This document shows, in pieces, positions 1-5,669 of a stretch of DNA of 6,392 nucleotides. The stretch spans positions 1 to 6,392 of the forward strand of contig NZ_CAMLGT010000222.1 of assembly GCF_946479605.1 (NCBI RefSeq), given 5' to 3'. The notes beneath the pieces were generated by a model. That model made no database searches, had not been told where the DNA came from, and worked only from the letters and a program-made list of their open reading frames with translations. The DNA comes from an uncultured Lacibacter sp. (GTDB lineage: Bacteria > Bacteroidota > Bacteroidia > Chitinophagales > Chitinophagaceae). The translations under genes and the position numbers were made by a program. Each line of letters starts with the position of its first letter. Positions within the stretch are counted from its first letter, which is position 1.

Positions 1-5
1 GAAGA

Positions 6-33
6 ATGAGTGATTAGTAATCAGTGATGAGTT
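6..33 (+). repeat. Tandem heptamer array (4 x 7 bp), left copy
   Basis: Four consecutive 7-bp units with consensus ATGAGTR are read on the plus strand. Units 2 and 3 carry T and C at their third base, and unit 4 ends in T. The array matches the minus-strand array at 986-1013 at 24 of 28 positions by eye, so the two copies form an inverted pair around the beta-barrel gene. Because 7 is not a multiple of 3, stop triplets fall in every plus-strand frame (TGA at 7 and 11, TAG at 15, TAA at 18). Its function is unknown; it may be a dispersed intergenic repeat. Confidence 0.6.
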
Positions 34-54
34 TAGAATCCCGTCAGGTGTTTA

Positions 55-97
55 GCATAAAATATAAAACTGATGTTGCCGGGTACTGCAACATCAG
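55..97 (-). terminator. Intrinsic terminator of the beta-barrel gene
   Basis: A perfect 10-bp stem (arm CTGATGTTGC at 70-79, its complement at 88-97) encloses an 8-base loop. On the minus strand it is followed directly by TTTTATATTTTATGC, a T-rich run typical of Rho-independent termination. It lies about 60 bp past the stop codon of the beta-barrel gene ending at 159. On the plus strand the following bases are not a T-tract, so it mainly serves the minus strand. The rest of 1-158 shows no gene. Confidence 0.75.
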
Positions 98-158
98 CCG
101 AAGTTTTCACAGTTCAAAAGTTGATGCTTCTTCGTTGAAAAATGCAAGCATCGTTTAT

Positions 159-827
159 TTAGAATCGATAGGTCAATCCTGCTTTGTATCCTTCGTTAAA
201 TGCTTTGAAGTTTTGATTCTTATCCAATCGTTGAAATCCTCTTTCATAAGCTGCAGTTATACCAATGCCATTTGCAAATTCGTAACCCACACCACCTGTT
301 ACACCTACATCCCAACGGTTAAATTGATCAGTAATATCCCAGTCGTTGTTGATGAGAGAAAAGCCCAGCACCGAAACATCAGCCCGTAAATTATTCTTCA
401 CCAGGTACGAAACCTGCGGACCGGCAAACAACTGCAAACCCGCAACAGGCTTTACTTTCAGCAGCACAGGTAAATCAATGTAATGCATCTGTGCAGTTGC
501 TTTCGCATCCAATGCATCAATCTTCATTTCATTGATGGTGAGGTTGCCTTTAACGCCATAACCTCTTTGTGTGTACGTAAGTGAAGGTTCAACAGAAACA
601 ATATTGCCTAATGGAAATTCAACACCTGCACCCACATAAAAAGCTGTACGGTTTCTTGTGGTAATATAGCCGTCGGCTTTATCAATTAATTGATCAAACG
701 ATTGGCGTGCTTCTCCTTTCCATGTTGATTGAATAATACCTGCTTTAATTACAGGTTTCACTTGTGCGTTGGTTGTAATGGTTACTGTAGCAAATGCCGT
801 GAGTAAGCTTAGGTAGATCGTCCTCAT
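159..827 (-). CDS. PorT-family outer-membrane beta-barrel protein
   Basis: The gene encodes a 222-residue secreted protein, expected to fold as a small (probably eight-stranded) beta-barrel in the outer membrane. Residues 1-21 form a signal peptide (basic MR start, hydrophobic core, cleavage at TNA|Q), as is usual for Bacteroidota exports. The mature part alternates polar and hydrophobic residues in strand-like blocks: 62-72, 77-90, 114-125 (HYIDLPVLLKV), 131-142 (LFAGPQVSYL), 172-184 (DVGVTGGVGYEF) and 188-198. It ends with aromatic F222, the usual outer-membrane targeting residue. These blocks and the length fit the OMP_b-brl_2/PorT-like family (Pfam PF13568). The start is the ATG just before the signal peptide; the stop is TAA. 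The gene is separated from parC by a terminator and 185 bp, so it is probably transcribed alone. The family is large and functionally diverse: the fold is well supported, but a specific role (true PorT of type IX secretion, or a general barrel) is not. Confidence 0.88.
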   Translation of the reverse strand: MRTIYLSLLTAFATVTITTNAQVKPVIKAGIIQSTWKGEARQSFDQLIDKADGYITTRNRTAFYVGAGVEFPLGNIVSVEPSLTYTQRGYGVKGNLTINEMKIDALDAKATAQMHYIDLPVLLKVKPVAGLQLFAGPQVSYLVKNNLRADVSVLGFSLINNDWDITDQFNRWDVGVTGGVGYEFANGIGITAAYERGFQRLDKNQNFKAFNEGYKAGLTYRF

Positions 828-895
828 ATAAATGGTTGCAGGATTTTAGTAACTGCTTGCTCATTCAGATGCAGGAATAATTTCTACGGATGTAT

Positions 896-938
896 GACGG
901 TTTCTAATCTTTTGTTAACGGAACAAGCTCTTAACAAA
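896..938 (-). promoter_or_regulatory. Candidate operator/promoter of the beta-barrel gene
   Basis: A perfect 8-bp inverted repeat, TTTGTTAA at 911-918 and TTAACAAA at 931-938, has arms 20 bp apart, about two helical turns. It lies 84-111 bp upstream of the beta-barrel ATG and downstream of the parC terminator, where a promoter is needed. On the minus strand the proximal TTAAC is followed 14 bases later by CGTC (896-899 on the plus strand), which faintly recalls ECF-sigma -35/-10 elements, but the spacing is short. No convincing Bacteroidota TAnnTTTG -10 box was found. Treat it as a candidate only. Confidence 0.3.
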
Positions 939-944
939 TTCTTG

Positions 945-985
945 TAAACTAAAACGGTTGCCAACTTTTTAAAAGTTGGCAACCG
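945..985 (-). terminator. Intrinsic terminator of the parC operon
   Basis: A near-perfect palindrome: arm CGGTTGCCAACTTTT (955-969) and its exact complement (971-985) around a single T, giving at least 14 paired bases with a minimal loop. On the minus strand the stem is followed by TTTTAGTTTA. It begins 27 bp after the parC stop codon, with the heptamer array in between. On the plus strand no T-tract follows, so it should act on minus-strand transcripts. It isolates parC from the downstream beta-barrel gene. Confidence 0.85.
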
Positions 986-1013
986 TACTCATCATTCATT
1001 ACTCATCACTCAT
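986..1013 (-). repeat. Tandem heptamer array (4 x 7 bp), right copy
   Basis: Read on the minus strand, four consecutive 7-bp units fit ATGAGTR; only the third unit departs from it (A at position 5). The array touches the parC stop codon TGA at 1013-1015, and the terminator stem begins at the next base after it. On the minus strand it holds TGA or TAA in all three frames (triplets beginning at plus positions 1010, 1006, 1003, 999, 996, 992 and 989). It is the inverted partner of the array at 6-33. Confidence 0.65.
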
Positions 1014-3526
1014 CATCCAAACAACTCCGGCTGTGCATTCGGATCTTCTTTCACCCACTCCATTTCAATGCTCTTGTTGTAATCGGTAAGTTTTGCACCT
1101 ACTGCTTTCCACCCCATCACCTCTGCCACTTTCGCCAGCTTGATCTTTGCACTGCGTACCTGTGCACCTTTACCACTTTGTACAGAGAGAACAGGTTCTT
1201 CATCTGTTGTTACTGCTTCCACATAATTCTTCGCTCCTTCTTTAATAAAGAAGAATTTATTGCGGAGTGTGGTTGTTTCAATTTTGAAACGTTTCACATT
1301 GTACTGCAGCTTGTCGTTATCTAAATAAACAGCAGTGATGATACGATCGGGCTTAAACAATTCGATCAAGAGGATATTCTCCGGATCAAATTTCTGCGTC
1401 ATTTCCTGGTCAGTGATTTCATAGTTGCCATCTTTGTACACAACAAGAATGCGGTCATCCGGCTCAAACTTGCCGAGGTACTGCCCTTTCTCTTCAGTAT
1501 TCAAGCGACCGAACTTATCATCGAACCACATTTTCTTTCCGCTCAATGTCGCACGGCCTTTCTCTTTAAACTTCACACTCTTCACCGCATACTTGGTAAC
1601 CTGGTTACCCATGCTGCTGCGGCCTTTGATATCGAGTTCTTCAAAATAAAAATCGAACTCTTTAATACGTGCACTTGCACTCGGGCTCAGCAATACCTTC
1701 ACCACTTCGGCTTCTCCATTCGGATTCACTGTGAAATAATGGACCTTACTCTTTGGATCGCCTTTGGTAAGATCATATTCCTTATCACGTGTAACACCGG
1801 TTACATTAAAACGCTTGGCATAGCTGATGCCTGTTTTGCCATCCACATAAATCATGTTGTACGTGGTACGTTCATCGTTCTTTTGGAAAACGGCAGCATG
1901 GATGATGTCTTTGCCGATGTAGGCTTTGTCGCTCACCTTCACCACTTTCATTATACCACGTTTGGTAAACACGATGATGTCGTCAAAGTCCGAACAGTCG
2001 GTAATAAACTCATCTTTCTTTAATGATGTACCAACAAAACCATCTTCACGGTTCATGTACAGTTTGGTGTTGGCAATGGCTACCTGCTTCACCTGAATCA
2101 CTTCAAACGGTTTGATCTCCGTTTTACGCTCACGGCCTTTGCCGTATTTCTTTAGCAGACTTTCGTAATAAGCAACTGCATAATCAACAAGATTATCCAG
2201 GTCATATTTCACCTGTTTAATATCTGCCTCCAGTCCTTTGATCTGTTCATTCAGCTCAGCAATATCCAAACGATAAATACGACGTACAGGTTTCTCCGTC
2301 AGCTTTAGAATATCTTCTCTTGTTATATCACGCTTCAGCTGTTTCTTAAATGGAACAAAGGCTTTATCTATCGCTTCAATTACTTTATCCCATGTCTCAT
2401 GTTTCTTCTCCAGCTCTTTATAAATCTGTTCTTCAAAGAAGATTTTTTCCAGTGAAGTATAGTGCCATTTTTCCTGTAACTCACCCAGCTTGATCTCGAG
2501 TTCTTTTTGCAACAAGCCTTTTGTTTGCTCTGCAGAGAATCGCAATAATTCGCTTACCGATAAAAACTGTGGTTTATCGTTTACAATTACACAGGCATTG
2601 GGAGAGATTGATACTTCACAATCCGTAAATGCATACAAGGCATCAATGGTGATATCGGGCGAAATACCAGGTGCAAGATCAACCTGTATCTCTACTTCAG
2701 CAGCCGTATTATCGGTTACCTTTTTGATCTTGATTTTTCCCTGGTCATTTGCTTTTACAATACTTTCCATTAACTGTGTGGTGGTAACACCGTAAGGCAC
2801 ATCTTTAATCAGCAAGGTCTTCTTATCAAATTCTTCAATGTGTGCACGTACTCTTACTTTGCCGCCACGCTTACCATCGTTGTAGTTGCTTGCATCGATC
2901 ATGCCGCCTGTTTGAAAATCGGGTAACAGTTCAAAACGTTTGCCACGCAAAGATTTAATCGAAGCTTCGATCAATTCGCAAAAGTTATGCGGAAGAATTT
3001 TTGTTGACAGACCAACCGCAATACCATCTGCACCTTGCGCCAGCAACAACGGAAACTTCATCGGTAATACCACCGGTTCATTCTTACGACCATCATAGCT
3101 TAATTGCCATTCGGTTGTTTTATTGTTGAACGCAACATCTAATGCAAATTTTGATAACCGTGCTTCAATATAACGTGGAGCCGCAGCATCATCTCCTGTA
3201 CGCACATCGCCCCAGTTACCTTGGGTTTCAACTAACAGATCTTTTTGGCCCATGTTCACCAACGCATCACCAATACTTGCATCACCATGTGGGTGGTATT
3301 GCATAGCCTGGCCAATGATGTTCGCCACTTTGTTGAAGCGGCCATCATCCATTTCTTTCATGGCATGCAGGATACGGCGTTGCACCGGCTTCAAACCATC
3401 TTCAATGGCAGGTACGGCACGCTCAAGAATTACATACGATGCGTAATCGAGGAACCAGTTTTTATACTGTCCCTGCACACCACCATCGTTGTCAAAAACA
3501 TTTTCTTTCTTTTTCGATGCACTCAT
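1013..3526 (-). CDS. parC: DNA topoisomerase IV subunit A
   Basis: This is the DNA breakage-reunion subunit of topoisomerase IV, which with ParE forms an A2B2 enzyme that decatenates and relaxes DNA using ATP. The protein has 837 residues. DGLKPVQRRIL (43-53) and HPHGD (78-82) mark the winged-helix active site. The catalytic tyrosine is Y119 in AAPRYIEARLSK, after R118. GIAVG (168-172) carries the DNA-intercalating isoleucine. Residues about 340-465 form the tower and coiled-coil; about 480-825 form the C-terminal beta-pinwheel. The canonical GyrA box (QRRGGKG) is absent; IKGRSSMGN (633-641) sits where a degenerate ParC-type box is expected. That, and the ParE gene upstream, favour parC over gyrA. 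The ATG lies 3 bp after the stop of the DUF4260 gene, so the two are probably translationally coupled. The stop is TGA, followed by an intrinsic terminator. The protein looks intact. Confidence 0.95.
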   Translation of the reverse strand: MSASKKKENVFDNDGGVQGQYKNWFLDYASYVILERAVPAIEDGLKPVQRRILHAMKEMDDGRFNKVANIIGQAMQYHPHGDASIGDALVNMGQKDLLVETQGNWGDVRTGDDAAAPRYIEARLSKFALDVAFNNKTTEWQLSYDGRKNEPVVLPMKFPLLLAQGADGIAVGLSTKILPHNFCELIEASIKSLRGKRFELLPDFQTGGMIDASNYNDGKRGGKVRVRAHIEEFDKKTLLIKDVPYGVTTTQLMESIVKANDQGKIKIKKVTDNTAAEVEIQVDLAPGISPDITIDALYAFTDCEVSISPNACVIVNDKPQFLSVSELLRFSAEQTKGLLQKELEIKLGELQEKWHYTSLEKIFFEEQIYKELEKKHETWDKVIEAIDKAFVPFKKQLKRDITREDILKLTEKPVRRIYRLDIAELNEQIKGLEADIKQVKYDLDNLVDYAVAYYESLLKKYGKGRERKTEIKPFEVIQVKQVAIANTKLYMNREDGFVGTSLKKDEFITDCSDFDDIIVFTKRGIMKVVKVSDKAYIGKDIIHAAVFQKNDERTTYNMIYVDGKTGISYAKRFNVTGVTRDKEYDLTKGDPKSKVHYFTVNPNGEAEVVKVLLSPSASARIKEFDFYFEELDIKGRSSMGNQVTKYAVKSVKFKEKGRATLSGKKMWFDDKFGRLNTEEKGQYLGKFEPDDRILVVYKDGNYEITDQEMTQKFDPENILLIELFKPDRIITAVYLDNDKLQYNVKRFKIETTTLRNKFFFIKEGAKNYVEAVTTDEEPVLSVQSGKGAQVRSAKIKLAKVAEVMGWKAVGAKLTDYNKSIEMEWVKEDPNAQPELFG

Positions 3527-3529
3527 AAT

Positions 3530-3904
3530 TTATTTCTTTCCTATTTCACCTAAATGCGTAAACTTAAATCCGTTTTCGTATTTCAAACCATAGCCGAATA
3601 TCCTGTCCATCGATGCATGGCCAAACAACACAATGCCCGCTTGCACAAACGGATCGGGATCAAAAAAAGGCAATTGCAGTTTTGCAATCAGTGTAACAGC
3701 AATCAGCAATATGGCGATTCCTTTATGATGAAAAATATTGTACAACACTGCCCCTGTTTTATTGCCTGCCAAATAGCCAAGCATGCTTATATCCGGACCA
3801 ATAAACATCAACAGATACCACCACCATTCCACATTCGAGATGTATAACATTGCAATTGATACAAGCAACATTGCCAGCTCTTCCAGTTTCAGTAATGTTT
3901 TCAT
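3530..3904 (-). CDS. DUF4260 family small membrane protein
   Basis: A 124-residue integral membrane protein of unknown function. Hydrophobic segments lie at about 9-24, 27-46, 62-74 and 87-97, suggesting three to four membrane passes. It carries motifs I recognise from the DUF4260 family (Pfam PF14079): LLKLEEL at 4-10, PDISMLGYLAG at 37-47, LYNIFHH at 54-60, HASMDRIFGYGLKY at 96-109 and FKFTHLGEIG near the end. The conserved H, D and R residues at membrane edges could be functional, but no activity is established. The length is normal for the family, the start is the ATG preceded by an AT-rich leader and the stop is TAA. It lies 15 bp after the DUF1835 gene and 3 bp before parC, so it is cotranscribed with both. 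Its place in a topoisomerase operon may be incidental. Confidence 0.85.
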   Translation of the reverse strand: MKTLLKLEELAMLLVSIAMLYISNVEWWWYLLMFIGPDISMLGYLAGNKTGAVLYNIFHHKGIAILLIAVTLIAKLQLPFFDPDPFVQAGIVLFGHASMDRIFGYGLKYENGFKFTHLGEIGKK

Positions 3905-3919
3905 GTTTACTTTTTAGCG

Positions 3920-4765
3920 TTATTGTTCTGCCGGCTGAGCGGTTTCAAACAGCTGTCCCGATTTTTTCTTCAGCTCAAAATCTTTCAGGTTCTTCAATTC
4001 GCCCTGTACATCATATAAATCAGTTGCAATGAGTTGTTTCAAGCGCCACAGCAAATACATATCACCGGTTGTGTGTTTGTTCTTACTCAAAAACTGGTTG
4101 ATGACTTTGTTTGCTTTTTGCCAATCGCCGGTAATAAAATTCTTCAGATCAGCATCGTAAAAATCATAATCCTTTTGTCCGAGTTTTTTACCACCTTCTA
4201 ACAAACGAACTCCTTTTTCTTCGTTGCAGAGTTTTGTCCACTCATCCGGATCAACTTCAAACTCACTCGGTGTAACCAAACGAGCAAGTTTCTTTGCCTT
4301 GGTCATTTCTTTTGGCTGAATGGTACTGATCCACTCCGGGTAGAACAGCTGTCCTTTCTCATTGATAAACGGAAGATTGTTGAGGTACAGAATATAAATG
4401 CGGCCCTGGAACTCTTTCAGCTGACTGATGAGCCAGTAATAACCACTTACATCGTGTTTGTTTTGTGCAGCCCAGATCCATACTTTCTCTTCTTCATCTT
4501 TCTGCAAACGCTCGATGATGAAAGCAATGAGCTTGTTATCGTCCACTTCTCCTTCATCTACTTTCTTTTCAAGATCGGTGCCCGTCAACACTTCTTTCCA
4601 CCATGCACGGCGTGCAGCAATACCTTCGTCGGTATAAATATCTTTCAAAGGACCAACTGCATAATCATCTTCCACCTGCAGCACTTCGCCCTGCAGGGTT
4701 TCATCCAGTTCAATGGCTTTTTGCAACACCTCAATATCGGGTTCGTTAAAAACAATATGTATCAT
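3920..4765 (-). CDS. DUF1835 and DUF3658 domain-containing protein
   Basis: A 281-residue, probably cytoplasmic protein of unknown function; no signal peptide or membrane segment is visible. The N-terminal part (about 1-125) matches DUF1835: it opens with MIHIVFNEPD, has DDYAVGPL at 33-40 and WIWAAQNKHDVSGYYWL around 96-112. The C-terminal part (about 165-265) matches DUF3658: TPSEFEVDPDEW at 165-176, VRLLEGGKKL at 186-195 and YDFYDADL at 200-207. I chose the ATG at 4763-4765, which lies 5 bp after the methyltransferase stop and gives the N-terminus expected for the family. An in-frame ATG at 4805-4807 would add 14 unlike residues and overlap the upstream gene. It belongs to the methyltransferase-to-parC transcription unit. 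Its conserved D, W and H residues hint at a ligand or catalytic site, but this is inference. Confidence 0.85.
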   Translation of the reverse strand: MIHIVFNEPDIEVLQKAIELDETLQGEVLQVEDDYAVGPLKDIYTDEGIAARRAWWKEVLTGTDLEKKVDEGEVDDNKLIAFIIERLQKDEEEKVWIWAAQNKHDVSGYYWLISQLKEFQGRIYILYLNNLPFINEKGQLFYPEWISTIQPKEMTKAKKLARLVTPSEFEVDPDEWTKLCNEEKGVRLLEGGKKLGQKDYDFYDADLKNFITGDWQKANKVINQFLSKNKHTTGDMYLLWRLKQLIATDLYDVQGELKNLKDFELKKKSGQLFETAQPAEQ

Positions 4766-4770
4766 AAAAT

Positions 4771-5559
4771 CTAATTCTGTTTTGCCTGTATCAAATAATA
4801 AACACAAGTGGTGAAAAAGTTCCGCACAAACGGAATGGCTTTCACAAAGCCAAACTGTTCTTTCGGCTTCCAGCCGAACTTGTATTCGTAGATCGGGTTA
4901 ATTAAAAAATGTGTTTTGTTGATGAGGTTGTATCCTTTCTCTTTGCAGATACGTTCAAACCGCTCAATGGAAATCCCTGTTTCTTTTATCTCCAGCATTT
5001 CTTCCCAGTTCTCACCATTCGATTTCAACAGCCATTTGTAAATCGGCGTTGGCAGCAAATGATAGTAGGGAATTTTGCTCAACCACTTTCCTTTACAAAT
5101 CTGTTGGTGCCCGCCAAACGGCATGTACCAAGGCGGAAAGCCAAAGAAGATCACACCGTTCGATGTCAAAAAACTTTTCATCCATTCAATGAGCTTTGGC
5201 TGATCATGGATGTGTTCAATTACATCTTTCAATACAATCACATCAAACGCTCCACCAAAATCAGCATCAGTTGCTTTGTAAATATCTTTTGAATGAAAAG
5301 TGATTTTGCCTTGTGCAATTTCTTCCTTCATCCATTCTCTTGCATTCACCAAACGGCTTTCATCCAGCTCAATACCAACACCTGTACAACCTCTGTCAAC
5401 AAATGCTTTCAACACACCGCCTTCACCGCAACCGATTTCCAAAACACGCATGCCGGGTTTTAATGAGAATACTTTCTCAATAAAGGGCAATACATACTTT
5501 TCTGTATTCAGTATCTGTATATCGAAATAACGTTTCCTGTCGGCGTGAAATTCAAACAT
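4771..5559 (-). CDS. Class I SAM-dependent methyltransferase
   Basis: A 262-residue cytosolic methyltransferase with a Rossmann-like fold. Motif I, VLEIGCGEGGV (39-49), binds S-adenosylmethionine; E64 in VGIELDESRL (61-70) is the acidic residue that holds the ribose; KDIY (91-94) and FDVIVLKDVIEH (105-116) are the later motifs of the Methyltransf_11/23 type. A family-specific stretch, FPPWYMPFGGHQQ (141-153), follows strand 5 and probably forms part of the substrate pocket. The substrate cannot be told from the sequence; small molecules, lipids or sugars are all possible. The ATG start is the first in frame and gives a normal N-terminus; the stop is TAG. It is the first gene of the tight run leading to parC, after a 107-bp gap containing a repeat, so a promoter may lie in that gap or transcription may continue from parE. 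Confidence 0.88.
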   Translation of the reverse strand: MFEFHADRKRYFDIQILNTEKYVLPFIEKVFSLKPGMRVLEIGCGEGGVLKAFVDRGCTGVGIELDESRLVNAREWMKEEIAQGKITFHSKDIYKATDADFGGAFDVIVLKDVIEHIHDQPKLIEWMKSFLTSNGVIFFGFPPWYMPFGGHQQICKGKWLSKIPYYHLLPTPIYKWLLKSNGENWEEMLEIKETGISIERFERICKEKGYNLINKTHFLINPIYEYKFGWKPKEQFGFVKAIPFVRNFFTTCVYYLIQAKQN

Positions 5560-5571
5560 TCAATCAATTAT

Positions 5572-5669
5572 TAGCCACGAATTACACGAATCAACACGAA
5601 TTGATTCAATGCAAACCGTTTTAATCTGTGTGTATTTGTGTTTATCTGTGGCATATTCATTCGTGGTTA
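5572..5669. repeat. Inverted, helically phased intergenic repeat
   Basis: The left half has three CACGAAT units (starting 5576, 5585, 5595). The right half has three reverse-complement units of CACAGAT/CACAAAT type (plus-strand ATCTGTG at 5624, ATTTGTG at 5634, ATCTGTG at 5644). Spacing is 9-10 bp, about one helical turn. GCCAC (5574-5578) and GTGGC (5648-5652) bound the arms. A further outer arm, ATTCGTGGTTA at 5659-5669, pairs with TAGCCACGAAT at 5572-5582 with one mismatch and runs into the parE stop codon. The motif resembles 'CCACGAATTACACGAAT' and 'GCCACAGATTACACAGAT' elements that recur between genes in many bacteria. No T-tract follows, so it is not a typical terminator. Confidence 0.7.

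Noticed and set aside
24..389. Plus-strand ORF of 121 codons at the left end
   Set aside because: It crosses the minus-strand terminator and runs antisense to the strongly supported beta-barrel gene; its product has low-complexity Ser/Cys-rich sequence and no recognisable domain.
1013..3526. Calling the 837-residue subunit gyrA
   Set aside because: There is no canonical GyrA box (only IKGRSSMGN), the active-site and HPHGDASIGDAL motifs are ParC-like, and a parE-type partner lies upstream.
4766..4807. Upstream ATG start at 4807 for the DUF1835 gene
   Set aside because: The extra 14 residues overlap the methyltransferase end and do not fit the family N-terminus, which begins at MIHIVF.
4909..5292. 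Plus-strand ORF of 127 codons opposite the methyltransferase
   Set aside because: It is antisense to a gene with clear SAM-binding motifs; there is no family resemblance and no start context.
5572..5652. CRISPR-like or terminator reading of the repeat after parE
   Set aside because: The units are 7 bp with 2-3 bp spacing and inverted halves, too short for CRISPR repeats and spacers; no T-tract follows on the minus strand, so it is not a standard intrinsic terminator.
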